64,000 nucleotides of DNA from Perognathus longimembris pacificus (Eukaryota; Chordata; Mammalia; Rodentia; Heteromyidae): the NCBI RefSeq assembly GCF_023159225.1, contig NC_063172.1, forward strand, positions 41,173,832 through 41,237,831, in the 5' to 3' direction. Each line of letters starts with the position of its first letter. The first letter of the stretch is position 1. Both the position numbers and the translations under genes were made by a program. The notes below the pieces were generated by a model that did no database searches, was not told the DNA's origin, and worked only from the letters and a program-made list of their open reading frames with translations. Shown piece after piece: positions 35,826 to 47,617 of this stretch.

Positions 35826-38616
35826 TTTTTCCTTCATAGAAAACATGAATGCTACTCAATTAACAAATTATGTGGACATTTGCTTTTCTTATCTTGATTT
35901 TGAATCATAGTTCAATACTCAGCAAAAGTGTGAAGATTGTCCATTCTAACACTTTAGGATATTCTTAAAACATTGATATTCTGTTATATGTGAGTAAAAT
36001 GACTACATTTAATATCCTGGGACTAATATAAGAAAAATGCTATATCATTATTTCCTAAGGTAAGTCACCATTGTCTTTCAGAGTAGGTATCTAGAAGAAA
36101 GAATATCAGATTATTAATTGTAATAAAAGCTAAATGGTTAGCACAAATTTCCTAAAAATAATCTGCAAGCAAAGTCAGATTAGAGGCATGAAGAAGTAAA
36201 GTGAGAGAAGAAACTAGTAGTGAAATTAAATACTTACTGTGATATAAATATCATATACAATGACTAAAATTCATGATTTTAAATAGCATGCATGTTCTCA
36301 GCTGTAAAACAATTTATTCATTTACTCATTTGTATATTTATCAAATATCTTTCATGTGACTAGAAGATATTTGATTAAATGTTAGTGACACAAAGATGTA
36401 TAAGAAAATTTTCACTTTGAAGGAACTTTAATGTACATGAAGAGACAGACAAATATATTTAAAATGATATTTTAATATAATGGTGTCAATAATAAACTTT
36501 CCAAGAGAGCTGATATAGCAGAACTGCAAGGCTGGCCTCCCTACAAAAATAGGAATGTCAGTGCAGGTGATTTTTATGCAGTGATTTTAAATATAATTTA
36601 AATTAGTATTTAGTGGTGGAAAATTACATAGAAAGATATTTTTTATTCCAGTGGTGAATTGATAATATATAACTATGAAAGAGCTAAAGTTCTTTTGCAT
36701 ATAGAATGGTCATGTCTCTGGAGATATTGCAGAGAATGGCAATGCTTGTTTCAAAGTAGGACATAAGGCCATAGTGCTACTTTGTTATTGTTGAAAATGC
36801 ATTGTAGCTATTATATATAGCTGATAATTGAGCCAAAGCATATAATCAATTCGAAAAACAGAAACATAATTTTTCCTGTACAAAGAAATAGATGGCAAAG
36901 GTCATGTTTAGGTAATTATGTCAGAAAGCCCATGTGCAGATTCTGTAAGAAAATGCCTAATTTGTGTCTTAGCTCAGAGTAAGTGGTCCATGAGTGCAGG
37001 AAGCTATTGCTTTGTAAATGCCTTCCAATTGTCTGAGGACCACAAAATGAACTATATAGATACAATATGTTATTCTATTAAGAGGAAAATATGACTAAAT
37101 AATTGCTATAAGGTATGCTGAGAAATATGGAGATGTCTTATTTACATATCCTATATATAACTAATGTGTGCATCAATTTATAATTATAGTTGGTAGGGTA
37201 TTATTCACTAGACATATTAGCCAAACTTGACAAATGAACATACTAAGCAGGTCAAGATATAGAAAAGCTTTTAAGGTATGATTTTTAAATAAAATTAACT
37301 ACCCAAAATTTCAGGCAATTCTTTTTTTTTCTTTAAATGAATGAGATTTGCATACAAGTGAATAATGAAAAAATCAGTAAACATGCACATATATACATAT
37401 ATGCATACATACATACACATATATATCGATAGATACATTATGGATTGATATAGATAGGTAAATAATAGATGGATAAGTATAGATAGATAGGGAGAGAGAT
37501 AGGTAGATAGATAGATAGATACATCTATGATATGAGGGAATGTTTGTATCTATACAGACCCACACTAAGACTGAAGTCCTGGAACTACCCTGGAGAGTTG
37601 CTAAGATAAGGTCACATCCAAAGCCAAAAGTACTGGTGTCTGATGTCTGCACATGATAGTAGAAGACAAAATTGCACCTGCTCACAAAAATTGAGCTTAA
37701 CTGTGCTTGCACACTTTAGACTTCTGCTTTGTGTTCCACCTGGGTTCCCATGGTATAGCAGTGTCCTGCTCACATCTATGGAATAATTTATACTACAGAT
37801 AACAGACACACAGGCCAATCCCCCATGTAGTTTCACAGAAACACCCAGAAGTGTGTTTTACATTTTCCCAGTGACTCTCCATTGAATTAAGTTGAAAGTC
37901 ATGATTAGCCATTTATACCTATTGATATTATATTCTACCTCAAAAATATTGATCAGATTTCTTCTTTACATTAGGACAAACCCTGAGGAAAAAATAATGG
38001 AGACCAATTTTTGTTTTATGCTTTCAGATGCATCAGTGCATGGTTATTTGGCTCCATGCCCTTCCTATAGTATGGCAGCACATTGTAGTAGAAAGGGGTG
38101 ATAGCTCAAATTAGTCACTTCCTGGTGTCCAAAAGGCAGAGGCATATAGAGAAAAAGGGTACGAAGAAAAGATACTGCATGCATATGTATAACATGGGTG
38201 AGTGCAACTGTGTATAACTTATCAGTGTTCATAAAACATAGGGAAAAATAAATTGGTCCTCCCACTCCTTTACTTTTAATTCCTTAATAGAAAAATTATT
38301 TTTCTATTATAGAAAAACTTTTTTCTTGCTGGTTTGTCCTAATTTTATTTTTCTTATGTAAACTGGACTTAGATTCCAGTTATGAGTCTAGTTTCATGAG
38401 ATTTAGGAAATATTTCATGGTAATTTGTGTTCTTTATGTCCTTGGTGTCCAGAAAAGCTGGTAGAATCAACATTTTTCAGAAAACTTGTAGAATAAACAT
38501 TTGATGAAACGGAAGTTTGGTCACTTTAAAACTTTGAACTTACCCAAATGTCTTTTTCGTACAATTATTGTGTTAGAAATCTTTCCAATTCTTAATTCCT
38601 TGTAGAATACACAAAT
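35826..38616. other. Unassigned AT-rich sequence with a microsatellite
   Basis: No gene. The frames at 37374-37712 and 37612-37836 are driven by the simple repeat or are short and motif-free. Confidence 0.5.
37382..37530. repeat. Compound (TACA)n/(TAGA)n microsatellite
   Basis: Interrupted tetranucleotide repeat: catacatacata, then tagatagataggg...gatagatagatagatac. Confidence 0.9.
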
Positions 38617-38629
38617 AAGAATATGAGAA

Positions 38630-38830
38630 GGCTGGGAATGTGGCTTAGCAGTAGAGTGCTTATCTACCATGCATGAAGCTCTGGGTTCGATTCCTTAGCA
38701 TCACATATACAGAAATAGGTGGAAGTGGTGCTGTGGCTCAAGAGGTAGAGTGCTAGTCTTGAGCATAAAAAAAAAAGCCAGGGACAGTATTCAGTCCCTG
38801 AGTTCAAGCCCCAGGACTGGCAAAAAAAAG
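38630..38830 (+). mobile_element. IDL-Geo dimeric SINE
   Basis: Diverged sense copy with an A-run inside the Geo half (38767-38775). A target duplication AAGAATATGAGAA lies at 38617-38629 and 38834-38846. Confidence 0.92.
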
Positions 38831-38846
38831 TCCAAGAATATGAGAA

Positions 38847-39334
38847 TTAGTAATGACAATAGGGTCACCTGTGATTTTTAACATGGAGCAATTTTACAGT
38901 GAATGAAAAGATTATCTAAGGTAATCATGGCTTCTTGAAGATCCATGGATGCATTTGTCATCTGAGAATCTATAGCATTAGATCTTAAAATTTTCTTTAA
39001 ACTTTCAAGTTCACTTGAAGGCAAGTTTTGTTATCATTTTTGTTTTACATAATTTGTCTATTATTCAAAATATCAAAATCCTATCATTAATAGATCAAAT
39101 TTTTCCAGTTGCAATAATAACTTTCAGAATTATGTCACATGTATTTCTTATATATTGAGTAGTTTTATAGTATGTAATCTAAGCTGTAACAGAATCCTCA
39201 TATTTAAATCAGTATCAGCTGTTCATTCCCACAAGAAAAAAAAATTGAAAACAATCACCTTGAAAGTATAACTTGTCTTCACAGGAACAAAAGAACATTA
39301 ATATAACAATTTTGGATTCCTGAGTACTGAAAGC
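38847..39334. other. Unassigned sequence
   Basis: Nothing recognised. Confidence 0.4.
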
Positions 39335-40313
39335 TAAGTTAATTTTTTAACTTTATTTTATTTTGTTGTGAAGGTGATGAACAAAGGGGTTACAGTTAGA
39401 TAAGTAAGGTAATGAGTACATTTCTTGTCAAACATTGTTACCCTCTCCCTACTTTTTTCTCCTACTTTCACTCTTCAATGACTATCCTCCTCCCAAGTTG
39501 TCAAGTTTATTTCCAACGTAGTATCTTCTGTGTAACACTGTTGCACTGGTTCACTCTTTGTCCTTTGTTTCACGAGATAAACATACATACAAGATGGAGG
39601 GTACCAGAATAAAAAACAGTGACAGGGAGGGAAATCATAGACTCTATGTTTCTTTGCATTTGGTGCACTTCACTTAGTGTTTGTTTTTTTTTTCCAATTC
39701 CTCACGAATGGAGCAATGCCATTCTTTCTGACAGAATCATAGTATTTATATATTATATATAATATATGTTACATATATTATATATGATATATATATAACA
39801 TTTTCTTGATCCTTTCATCTACTGAGGGATATCTGAGTTGATTCCATGTTTTAGCAATGATAAATAATTCTGCAAAGAACATGCTTGTGCTGGTAACTTT
39901 AGTATGGCCTTATTTGTGATTCTTTGGTTAAATACCCAGAAGTGGGGTTGATGGGTTATATAGGAGCTCTATGTTTACCCTTTTGAGGAATTTCCATACT
40001 GCTTTCCAGAGTGGTTGAATAAGTTTACACTCCCCCAACAGTGTAGTAGTGTTCTATTGTGCCCATCCTCACCAGCATTGGTTGTTATTATTTTTCTTGA
40101 TATTGACCATTCTGGCTGGGGTGAGGTAGAATCTCAATGTAGTTTTGATTTGCATTACTTTTATAGCTAGAGATGTTAAGCAATTGTTCATGTGTCTATT
40201 GGCCATTCTCATTTCCCTTTCAGAGAAGACTCTACATTTTTAGCTCATTTATTCATGGAGCTGTTGTTCTTTGAGAATTTGTTTTGGGGGAACTTATTTT
40301 TTTGAGGTATAGT
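39335..40313 (-). mobile_element. Outer old L1, antisense, left part
   Basis: Antisense 3'UTR (gttacagttagataagtaagg) runs into antisense ORF2 C-terminus (tttccatactgctttccagagtgg) and stops at 'tttttttgaggtatagt'. The same L1 resumes at 48474 beyond the nested insertions. A (TA)n stretch at 39747-39800 interrupts it. Confidence 0.8.
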
Positions 40314-40815
40314 ATTTTTTAAATTTCTTATTGTCAATCTGATGTACAGAGAGGTTACAGTTTCATAAGTTAGGCCTTGGCTACATTTCTTACACTGTTT
40401 GTTACCTCCTCCTTCATTCCCCCCTCCTCCCTTCCCCTTTCCGTTTCCCCCCCACCATGAGTTGTTCAGTTCATTTACACCAAACAGTTTTGCAAGTATT
40501 GCTTTTGTAGTCATTTGTCTTTTTTATCCTATGTCTCTCGATTTGGGTATTCCCTTTCAGTTTCCTAGTTCTAATACCAGTATACACTGTGTCCAATGTA
40601 CTCAGATAAAATACAGAGATAGTGCAGGTACACCACAGGAAGGGGTACAAGAAGATCATCAATAATAGAAGCTATGGTTAATATTTATCAAACTCTTCAA
40701 TGAAACTGAAAGAGAAAGCTCACTACTAGACACATTCTATGAAGCCAGTATAACCCTCATCCCCAAAGCAGGCAGGGACTCATCATGGAAAGAGAAGTAT
40801 AGACCGATTACCCTG

Positions 40816-42719
40816 ATGAACATTGATGCAAAAAATTCTCAAAAAAATCTGGCCAATCGACTTCAACAGGTCATCAAAAAATCATTACACCATGATCAAA
40901 CTGGATTCATCCCAGGGATGCAAACATGGTTCAATATACACAAGTCAATTAAAGTAATCCACCACATCAACCGGAGCAAGGTAAAGAACCACATGGATAT
41001 ACTTCTGGATGCAGAAAAGGCGTTTGATAAAATCCACTACCCATTTATGCTAAAAGCCCTGGAAAAACTGGGATTCCAGGGAACACTCCTGATTATAATA
41101 TAGGCAGTTTATGACAATCCAACAGCAAGCATAATTCTAAAAGATGAAAAGCGAAAGCCATTCCCCTTAAAATCAGGAGCAAGACAGGGATGTCTGCACT
41201 CTCCCCTTCTCTTCAACATAGTACTAGAATTCCTAGCCAGAGAAATTAGGCAAGAAGAAAATATAAAGTAGATCCAAATAGGAAAAGATGAATTTTAAAC
41301 TTTCTCTCTTCACAGATGACATGATCCTATACCTAAAGAACCCCATAGGCTCTACTCCCAAGCTACTAAAGCTGATCCAAAACATTGGCAAAGTTGCAGG
41401 ATATAAAATAAACCCCCCAAAATAAATGGTCTTTCTATATGCTAATGACCCGAACGCCAAGGCTGAAATCAGGAAAGAAAGTCCTTTTACAATAGCCTCA
41501 AAAAACATAAAATACCTAGGAATAACCCTAACTAAAAAGTGAAAGACCTCTATGATGACAACTTTAAAAACATGAAAAATGAAATTGAGGCAGAACTAAG
41601 GAAATGGATAAACCTCCCATGCTCCTGCATTGGGAGGGTTAATATAATCAAAGTGGCAATACTGCCAAAGGCTATCTACGAATTCAATGCAATACCCATT
41701 AATATCCCAACACCATTTTTTAATGAAATAGAGGAATCAATCCAGAACTTTATATGGAACAATAAAAGACCCAGAATAGCAAAAACATTCCTAAGCAGAA
41801 AGAACAGTGCTGGAGGAATTACAATACCCAACTTCAAGCTGTATTATAAAGCTATAGTAATAAAAACAGCTTGGTATTGGTACCGGAACAGGCCTGAAGA
41901 CCAATGGAATACAATTGAAGACCCAGAAATGAACCCACAGAACTATGCCTACAAATCTTTGATAAAGGAGCTAAAAACATAGTCTGGAAGAAAGACAACC
42001 TCTTTAACAAATGGTGATGGCAAAACTGGCTCAACACCTGCAACGAACTAAAACTAGATGGTTATATATCACCCTGCACCAAAATCAATTCCAAATGGAT
42101 AAAAGACTTCAAAATTAAAACAGATACCCTGAAAACACTAAAGGAAAGAGTAGGAGAAACACTTGGGCTCCTTGGCACAGGAAGGAACTTCCTTAACAAA
42201 GACCCAGAAATGATACAAATCAAAGAAAGGATGGACAAATGGGACTGCATCAAACTTCAGAGCTTCTGCCGGGCAGAGGACATAGCTTGCAAGATAAACA
42301 GAAAGTCCACCGATTGGGAAAATATCTTTACTGGCCATTGAATGGACAAAGGCCTCATATCTAAAATATATGCAGAACTAAAAAAATTAAATTCCTTCAA
42401 AACAAAACTGCAAAGAACCAATAGCCCCCTCAACAAGTGGGCTAAAGACTAAAAGGAGACTTCTCTGACGAGGGAATGAGAATGGCCAAGGGACATATGA
42501 AAAAGTGCTCTACATCACTGGCTATAAAGGTAATGCAAATCAAAACAACATTGAGATTCCATCTCACCCCAGTAAGAATGTCCTCTTTCAAGAAAACTAA
42601 CAATAATAAATGTTGGAGGGAATGTGGCCAAAAGGGAACCCTACTTTATTGTTGGTGGGAATGTAAACTGGTTCAGCCACTCTGGCAGGCGGTATGGAGA
42701 TTCCTCAGAAGGCTAAACA
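40816..42719 (+). pseudogene. L1 ORF2p remnant (RT to C-terminal domain), interrupted by the ERV
   Basis: RT motifs are visible: [49 protein letters not shown], and [13 protein letters not shown] at about 41310-41345, where L1 RTs usually read FADD. The C-terminal Cys motif reads [18 protein letters not shown] with Tyr for His. In-frame stops (near 41101 and 41268) and frame shifts (near 41415 and 41540) show decay. The frame is cut at 42719 by the retroviral LTR; the open frame 42476-42889 is an artificial L1-LTR fusion. Confidence 0.85.
42714..42719 (+). repeat. ERV target duplication, left copy (TAAACA)
   Basis: TAAACA directly precedes the LTR TG at 42720 and recurs at 47990-47995 directly after the LTR CA. 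Six bp is the usual size for betaretrovirus-like integrases. Confidence 0.9.
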
Positions 42720-42827
42720 TGTGGGTAGAGCTGGTCAGGTCTGGTTGCATCAGCTGGAGTAGCAGTAGGAGCACACTTCCTTCTCATGGGGACGTAGCCC
42801 ACAGGCACGTCTGCCTGGCTTGCCGGC
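42720..42827 (+). repeat. 5' LTR remnant
   Basis: Matches the first 108 bp of the 3' LTR (tgtgggtagag.tggtcaggt ... gcttgccggc) with 9 mismatches. It then breaks off. The promoter, R, U5, primer-binding site and leader are absent. Reverse transcription makes both LTRs alike, so this loss happened after integration. Confidence 0.9.
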
Positions 42828-43382
42828 CAGACAGCTGGACCTGTGTCCTTCAAGCAGCTCGTAAAAAAGAAGTCTGTGAAAGGAACTGAGCTGCCCTTGA
42901 CTTTTTATCCTATTGTAGTAGCAACTTAAGCCTGTCTGTCAGGGAGAGAGGAGGGAGAAACTTTGCAGGCATTCAATGCCTCACTGCGAGAGGAGGCAGA
43001 ACATGCAGAAGATGGCGGAGCTGCTCAGGCACTTTCTTCTTCTTGTGGCGCAGCAGACAATGCCAACAAGATGGCGGAGGATCAACAATTTCCACCATCT
43101 TGTGACTCAGAGGGCCAGCCGGCTGTGCTTGCCAAGCCACCTACCCCACACTATCAATCCCAGGAAGTCCACTCGACTCTTCTTTTAGCTGTTTAGGCCA
43201 GCCTGGGAATTCCCCACCGGGGACTATATATCCTTGGGCAGACATATCCAATCTTACCCAGGAGAAAGGACCTATTATTCCCCCTGTTATACAACAGCTC
43301 TGTTTACGGGCCCCCCCAGCTACTGTGGCAATGGCAGCCAAGCCCATAGATGAGCCCCAGTTCACATTCCCGGTGAATGTTT
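42828..43382 (+). pseudogene. gag 5' part, decayed (matrix/spacer region)
   Basis: A frame from 42828 and the run 42963-43196 hold acidic, Gln/Ala/Pro-rich sequence with one internal stop at about 42927. It lies where the C-terminal matrix and spacer region of gag would be. I see no diagnostic motif, so the assignment is by position. 43320-43380 reads into the capsid start. Confidence 0.5.
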
Positions 43383-44274
43383 ACTGAACTGCCACCCAGC
43401 TAATTTATGGTACCTCCATGACCCAAAGGTGCTTGATAAATATCGGGCCGCTGTCAGGGAGTATGGATTGCATTCCCCGTATGCTCAACAAATGCTTGAA
43501 ACCATCAGCATTGACCTTAACTGCCCCATGATTGGAAGAGTTTAATGCGTGCAGCCCTATCTTCAGGAGACTTCCTTTTATGGAAGGCTGCCTTTTATGA
43601 TGAATGTGAACAACAAAGCGCATGAAATATAGCTGCTGGGGAAGACAATGCTAACATGGCAGATCCTAATTGCTTAAAGGGGGAGGGAGCTTATGCTTCT
43701 CCTGTCACATAGGCGGCAGCGCCCCCACAGTACTTTGACCAAGTATGCCTCTGTGCATTATGGGCTGTTTCCTCAGTCCCTTCTAAAGAAGGAGACAAAC
43801 AACTAAAAGCCCTCATACAGCGTCCCAATGAGCCTTTCACTGACTTTGTTGCCCGTGTTCAGGAGGCAGTAGCCCAGAAGGTATCCCACGCTGGAGACCA
43901 AGACGCACTAGCCAGGACCCTGATATGGGCCTGAGGGGGCCACACAGGAATGTAGAAAAGCCATTGCCCCTGATCGAAATGGGGAGATCATTGATTGGGT
44001 CTTGGCCATAAGAGATTTGGGGACCTCAACTCATGCTATGAGTGCCCTTGCACAGGCTTTCGCCCCTATGACTGCCAATACTTGAGCATCCCCTAGAGGC
44101 ACTGCGGGAACCCGACTTTGCTGGGGATGTGGTGGGACTGGTCATTTTAAGAAAGATTGCCCATCAATCCGGGACTTGCCAAAGAGAAAACAGCCCCCTT
44201 CTGTGTGTCCTAAATGCAAAAAAGGTTTTTACTGGGCCTCTGAGTGCCGCTCTAAAACTCAGCCTTTAAACTAG
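43383..44274 (+). pseudogene. gag capsid-nucleocapsid remnant
   Basis: Capsid sequence is visible in several frames: LDKYRAAVREYG and LHSPYAQQMLETISIDL (about 43430-43515), then MRAALSSGDFLLWKAAFYDE after a shift. The major homology region is at 43818-43874 (QRPNEPFTDFVARVQEA). After a frame shift at about 43935 come ECRKAIAPDRNGEI and ALAQAFAPM. Two zinc knuckles follow: CWGCGGTGHFKKDC (44119-44160) and CPKCKKGFYWASEC (44206-44247), where Tyr replaces His. Stops at 43618, 43711, 43932 and 44082 break it; the frame ends with TAG at 44272. Confidence 0.85.
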
Positions 44275-44339
44275 ATAAGGGGCAGTCCTCAGCCCCTACC
44301 CCAAGAGGACAACAGCAACAGCCACCCCCCCCAAGTGTT

Positions 44340-44705
44340 ATGGACTATTCCTATCCAAAATGAAAAAGCTAGAATAGAACTTAAAATAAATGGAACAAAA
44401 TTTAAAGGCATCATTGATGCCTGTACAGTAAGGACTGTACAGTCCTTAGAAAAGATGAAGTCGATGGGTTGGGATGGAATCTGGTTCCCGGCCCCTGTCT
44501 AGAGGGTGTCGGTGGAAAGGCTGCCTCCCTCCATGTCCAGTGGCCTATTAAATGGGAAGACTGTGATGGGGCCAGCGGGGCTTTTAAGCCTCTTGTCACT
44601 TCTGGCCTTCCATGCAATCTTTGGGGAAGAGATGTTCTTACTAATATGGGTACTGTGCTAACAACAGATGATAGGGCCTTTTATGAGGACATCATGACAG
44701 ATTGA
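44340..44705 (+). pseudogene. Retroviral aspartic protease remnant (pro)
   Basis: After gag, about 44341-44460 reads IQNEKARIELKINGTKFKG, the flap-proximal strand of retroviral proteases, then IIDAC with the catalytic Asp codon at 44416. The Thr/Ser-Gly normally following Asp is Ala-Cys here, so it would be inactive. A frame shift near 44460 leads to 44469-44705, ending LWGRDVLTNM, the typical C-terminal helix region. The position between nucleocapsid and RT supports the call. Confidence 0.75.
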
Positions 44706-44756
44706 GCCGTTAATCACCCGCAGTACCCCCAATTCTAATGGCCACTGTTGAATGAC

Positions 44757-45640
44757 CAGAGCCAATTCCACTCCAATGGGACACCACCCAACCCATTTAG
44801 GTTGAACAGTGGCCTATTTCTCCTGAAAAGCTCCCCATCTCCAGGTTCTAGTGGAGGAGCAACTAAAAAAAGGGACACATAGAACCCAGCACCAGCACCC
44901 ATAACTCCCATATTTTTGTTATCCACAAAAGAGCTCAAGGGAAATGGAGACTCCTCCATGACCTACTTTCCATTAATAGTCATATGAAAAAGATGGGAAT
45001 GCTCCAACCTGGACTCCCACACCCTTTTTCAATACCCAAAGGCTGGCATGTTGCCATTATTGATATTAAGGACTGTTTCTTTTCCATTCCCTTGCACCCT
45101 AATGATAAAGAGTATTTTACCTTCTCGGTATGGGAGCCTAACTGTCAGCTACTCACTCGCTCATATCAATGGAAAGTTCTCCCTCAAGGAATGAAAAATA
45201 GCCCTACATTATGTCAGATGTATGTTGCCCATGCTATCAGGCCTTTACTTTCTAAGTGCTTTTGCGTCCATTATATGGATGACATTTTGTTGGCACATAA
45301 AGATGTTGTCACCATGCAAGCCTGTTTAACACAACTCAAGGAAAACCTTGCAGTGCTGGGCCTCCATATTGCCCCCGAGAAAATTCAAATTAAAGCCCCT
45401 TACACTTATCTTGGATACCATTTAGATCAAACAATTACCCCAAATTGGCCTAGTATTGTTATTAAGCCCCAATATACTTTAACTGAACTACAACAATTAT
45501 GTGGACATATCAATTGTGTATGTGACTTTATGCATCTCCCTACCCAGCAACTTCAACCTTTGTTTCAGTTACTTCTGGGACCCTCTGACCCAACTTCTCT
45601 TCGTGTACTTTCCCCTGATGCTAAACAAGTTCTACAATAG
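44757..45640 (+). pseudogene. Retroviral reverse transcriptase remnant (pol)
   Basis: The N-terminal fingers (44757-44980) are present but broken by stops and two shifts. From 44984 an open run covers the palm: AIIDIKDCFFSIPL (first catalytic Asp), VLPQGMKNSPTLCQ, and the catalytic YMDD at 45272-45283. Thumb and connection follow (LHIAPEKIQ, YLGYHL, TLTELQQLCGHIN). The frame stops at TAG 45638-45640 and continues in the same frame afterwards. A single nonsense change separates RT from the connection/RNase H part. Confidence 0.92.
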
Positions 45641-46475
45641 GTTGCTGACCAATTATGGTCGACCCCCTTGGTGTTTGTAGATGCCACTCAAGAAATCACC
45701 CTAATTATAATAAATAATAATGGCCTGTTGGCAGCCTTAACACAACCCCATGGTATATTACAAAGGATACATCTAGCCACTTCCCAGTTACCAAAAATTA
45801 GCACGCCCATTATTATGCTGTGCAACCTGGCCATAAAGGGCGCGGAACGATGCTGTCAAACTTATGGCAGATTCCCAGACCATCTTATTTGGCCCATAGG
45901 AAAAACCATCTTTAATTTCCTGACAACTGAAGAGGAATTAGCCTTACAGGTCATCCACTACTATTTTAGCATTGATAATCACATGCCCCAAAACCCTGTG
46001 TTAAGAGGTACCCAAGAGCTGCCACTTTTATGGTGGTGGCCTCCCCGTCCAAAAGGGAAACCCATCCCTCAGGCCATTGTGCTTTTTACAGATGCTAGCA
46101 AAACTGTTTATGGATTTTATAATGCTGACGCTAAAAAATATGTGCTTCAACAGCATTCCCTGTTTGTTCAAGCTGCTGAATTACTAGCCATATTACTTGC
46201 CCTTGCATCCTTTCCCAATAAACCTCTTAATATTTTTTTCTGATAGTCTATATGCTGTACAGACTGTTGTCATTCTTCCTGGAGCCTTATTAAGGGATGA
46301 TGGTCATGATGTAACACAAATAATGTTCAAACTTCAGACTGTGCTAGACAATCGGGCCCAACCCTGGTACATTCAACACATTAGATCTCATACTAACCTC
46401 CCCAGACCCCTAATTGCTGGCAATGAGGCTACTGACCATGATGTCACCCCAGCCGTGTTACTCACCAATACATGC
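45641..46475 (+). pseudogene. Connection and RNase H remnant (pol)
   Basis: Continues the RT frame to 46243. RNase H catalytic acids are visible: Asp in LFTDAS (46091), Glu in QAAELLAI (46178), Asp in FSDSLYAV (46242) and Asp in NEATDHDV (46434). A +1 shift in a T-rich run at about 46232-46239 separates the second and third. The HIRSHTNLPRPLIAGN segment (about 46376-46425) is the usual RNase H C-terminal His-containing region. Confidence 0.9.
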
Positions 46476-47337
46476 ATGGACCAGGCCCGAGTGTTGCATG
46501 GTCGCTTCCACTTACCAGCAACTACTATCAAACAGTTATTTCCTGATTTAATGCACTAACAATGCAAACACATGATTCGGTCCTGCTCCTCCTGTGCGCC
46601 TCTCTTGCCCTTAGGACCACTACAACCCATGGGACCAAATCCTCAAGGCCTTAGGCCCAATGGCACATGGCAAATGGACATAACCCGTGTTCCCCAATTT
46701 GGCAGGCAAAAATACGTCCATGTGTGCATAGATACATTCTCAGGCTTTATAACAGCCTTAGCCTTAACTGGTGAAACAACAAAGCACACCATCAAATCAC
46801 TTTTGCACACCATTACAATTATGGGCATTCCTTGGACCCTTAAAACAGACAATGGCCCTGCTTACACGTCCAGACAGTTTCATGAATTTTGCGCCCTTTG
46901 GAACATTACACACCACACAGGTATTTCATATAACCCACAAGGCCAAGCTATTGTCGAACTCAGTCACAAGGAAATCAAGACCCTTTTTTTAAAAGAAAAG
47001 GGGGAAATGGAGGGTCTAGGACTCAAAGACCCCCAAACACAATTAAACTATTCTCTCATAATAAATTTTTTTTTGACATTTGCACCTACCACGCACTTGT
47101 CCCCAGAAGCCCCGCATTGGGGTCCCCATCGTTAGATGGAGGGACCCCATCACAAGAAAATGGGAGGGCCCTGCTCCACTAATGGCATAGGGGAGAGGAT
47201 TTGCTTGTATCTTTCCAGACAAGAGCAACAAACCTGTTTGGATTCCAGCTCGAGATGTCCGACCATCCGTCACCACCCACAAACGAGATGACTACTTCTA
47301 TCTGTTAGCTTTCCACTCCCGTGCCCAATGTCACTGA
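46476..47337 (+). pseudogene. Integrase remnant (pol)
   Basis: The N-terminal zinc domain has His codons at 46497 and 46509 and Cys codons at 46584 and 46593, with an in-frame TAA at 46557 between them. The catalytic core keeps the triad: Asp 46677 (WQMDIT), Asp 46848 (KTDNGPAY) and Glu 46956 (QAIVELSH), with exactly 35 residues between the last two. After a shift at about 47128 the C-terminal domain is in another frame (VRWRDPITRKWEGPAPL, then GRGFACIFPD, WIPARDVRP), with TAG at 47188 where the family has Trp. The HHCC and DDE sets are complete but the frame is not. Confidence 0.92.
46987..47006 (+). promoter_or_regulatory. Internal polypurine tract, candidate central PPT
   Basis: TTTTAAAAGAAAAGGGGGAA inside the integrase frame is identical over 20 bp to the sequence at the 3' polypurine tract (47618-47637). 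Position and sequence resemble the lentiviral central polypurine tract, a second plus-strand primer site. It encodes LKEKGE, and the 3' tract encodes the same residues. Function is inferred. Confidence 0.55.
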
Positions 47338-47608
47338 GCTTAGTGAATACATCCAAGGCCCTTGGTCCCTTAAGTACTTAAACTTTACCCAACACTTGCT
47401 GCATGATATTACCTGCCTAAATCAGACCACTATACAGCTTATTCCTGCTGCCTCCTTTTTAGAAGATGTGCTTAAAAAGTTGCAACAATGGTTTTTGCCA
47501 TCCTCCCTAGTTATTTGGGGAGGCCTTGTGCTATTAGGGCTATTCTTCTGGGAATTATTAAGTGCCTGCACTCCCGGCAAAAACGCCTCCAAAAATGGGC
47601 CACGATAA
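47321..47608 (+). pseudogene. env transmembrane-subunit remnant
   Basis: About 95 codons remain of the C-terminal part of TM: a short ectodomain stem with possible N-glycosylation sites (NVT, NFT, NQT), then a membrane span (LVIWGGLVLLGLFFW). A shift near 47540 moves the charged tail (SRQKRLQKWATIMTVLLKEK) into the next frame, running into the polypurine tract. The surface subunit, cleavage site and fusion peptide are absent; integrase sequence ends almost at the env fragment, so a large deletion removed them. Confidence 0.75.
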
Positions 47609-47617
47609 TGACGGTCC

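Noticed and set aside
40245..40665. Overlapping frames on both strands in the C/T-rich part of L1 3'UTR (also 50000-50300, 54112-54400, 54740-55068)
   Set aside because: Low-complexity G-rich/C-rich tract of the L1 3'UTR; the Pro/Phe/Ser-rich or Gly/Lys-rich peptides are compositional.
42476..42889. 137-codon frame across 42720
   Set aside because: L1 ORF2 read into the retroviral LTR; an accidental fusion at the insertion site with no evidence of use.
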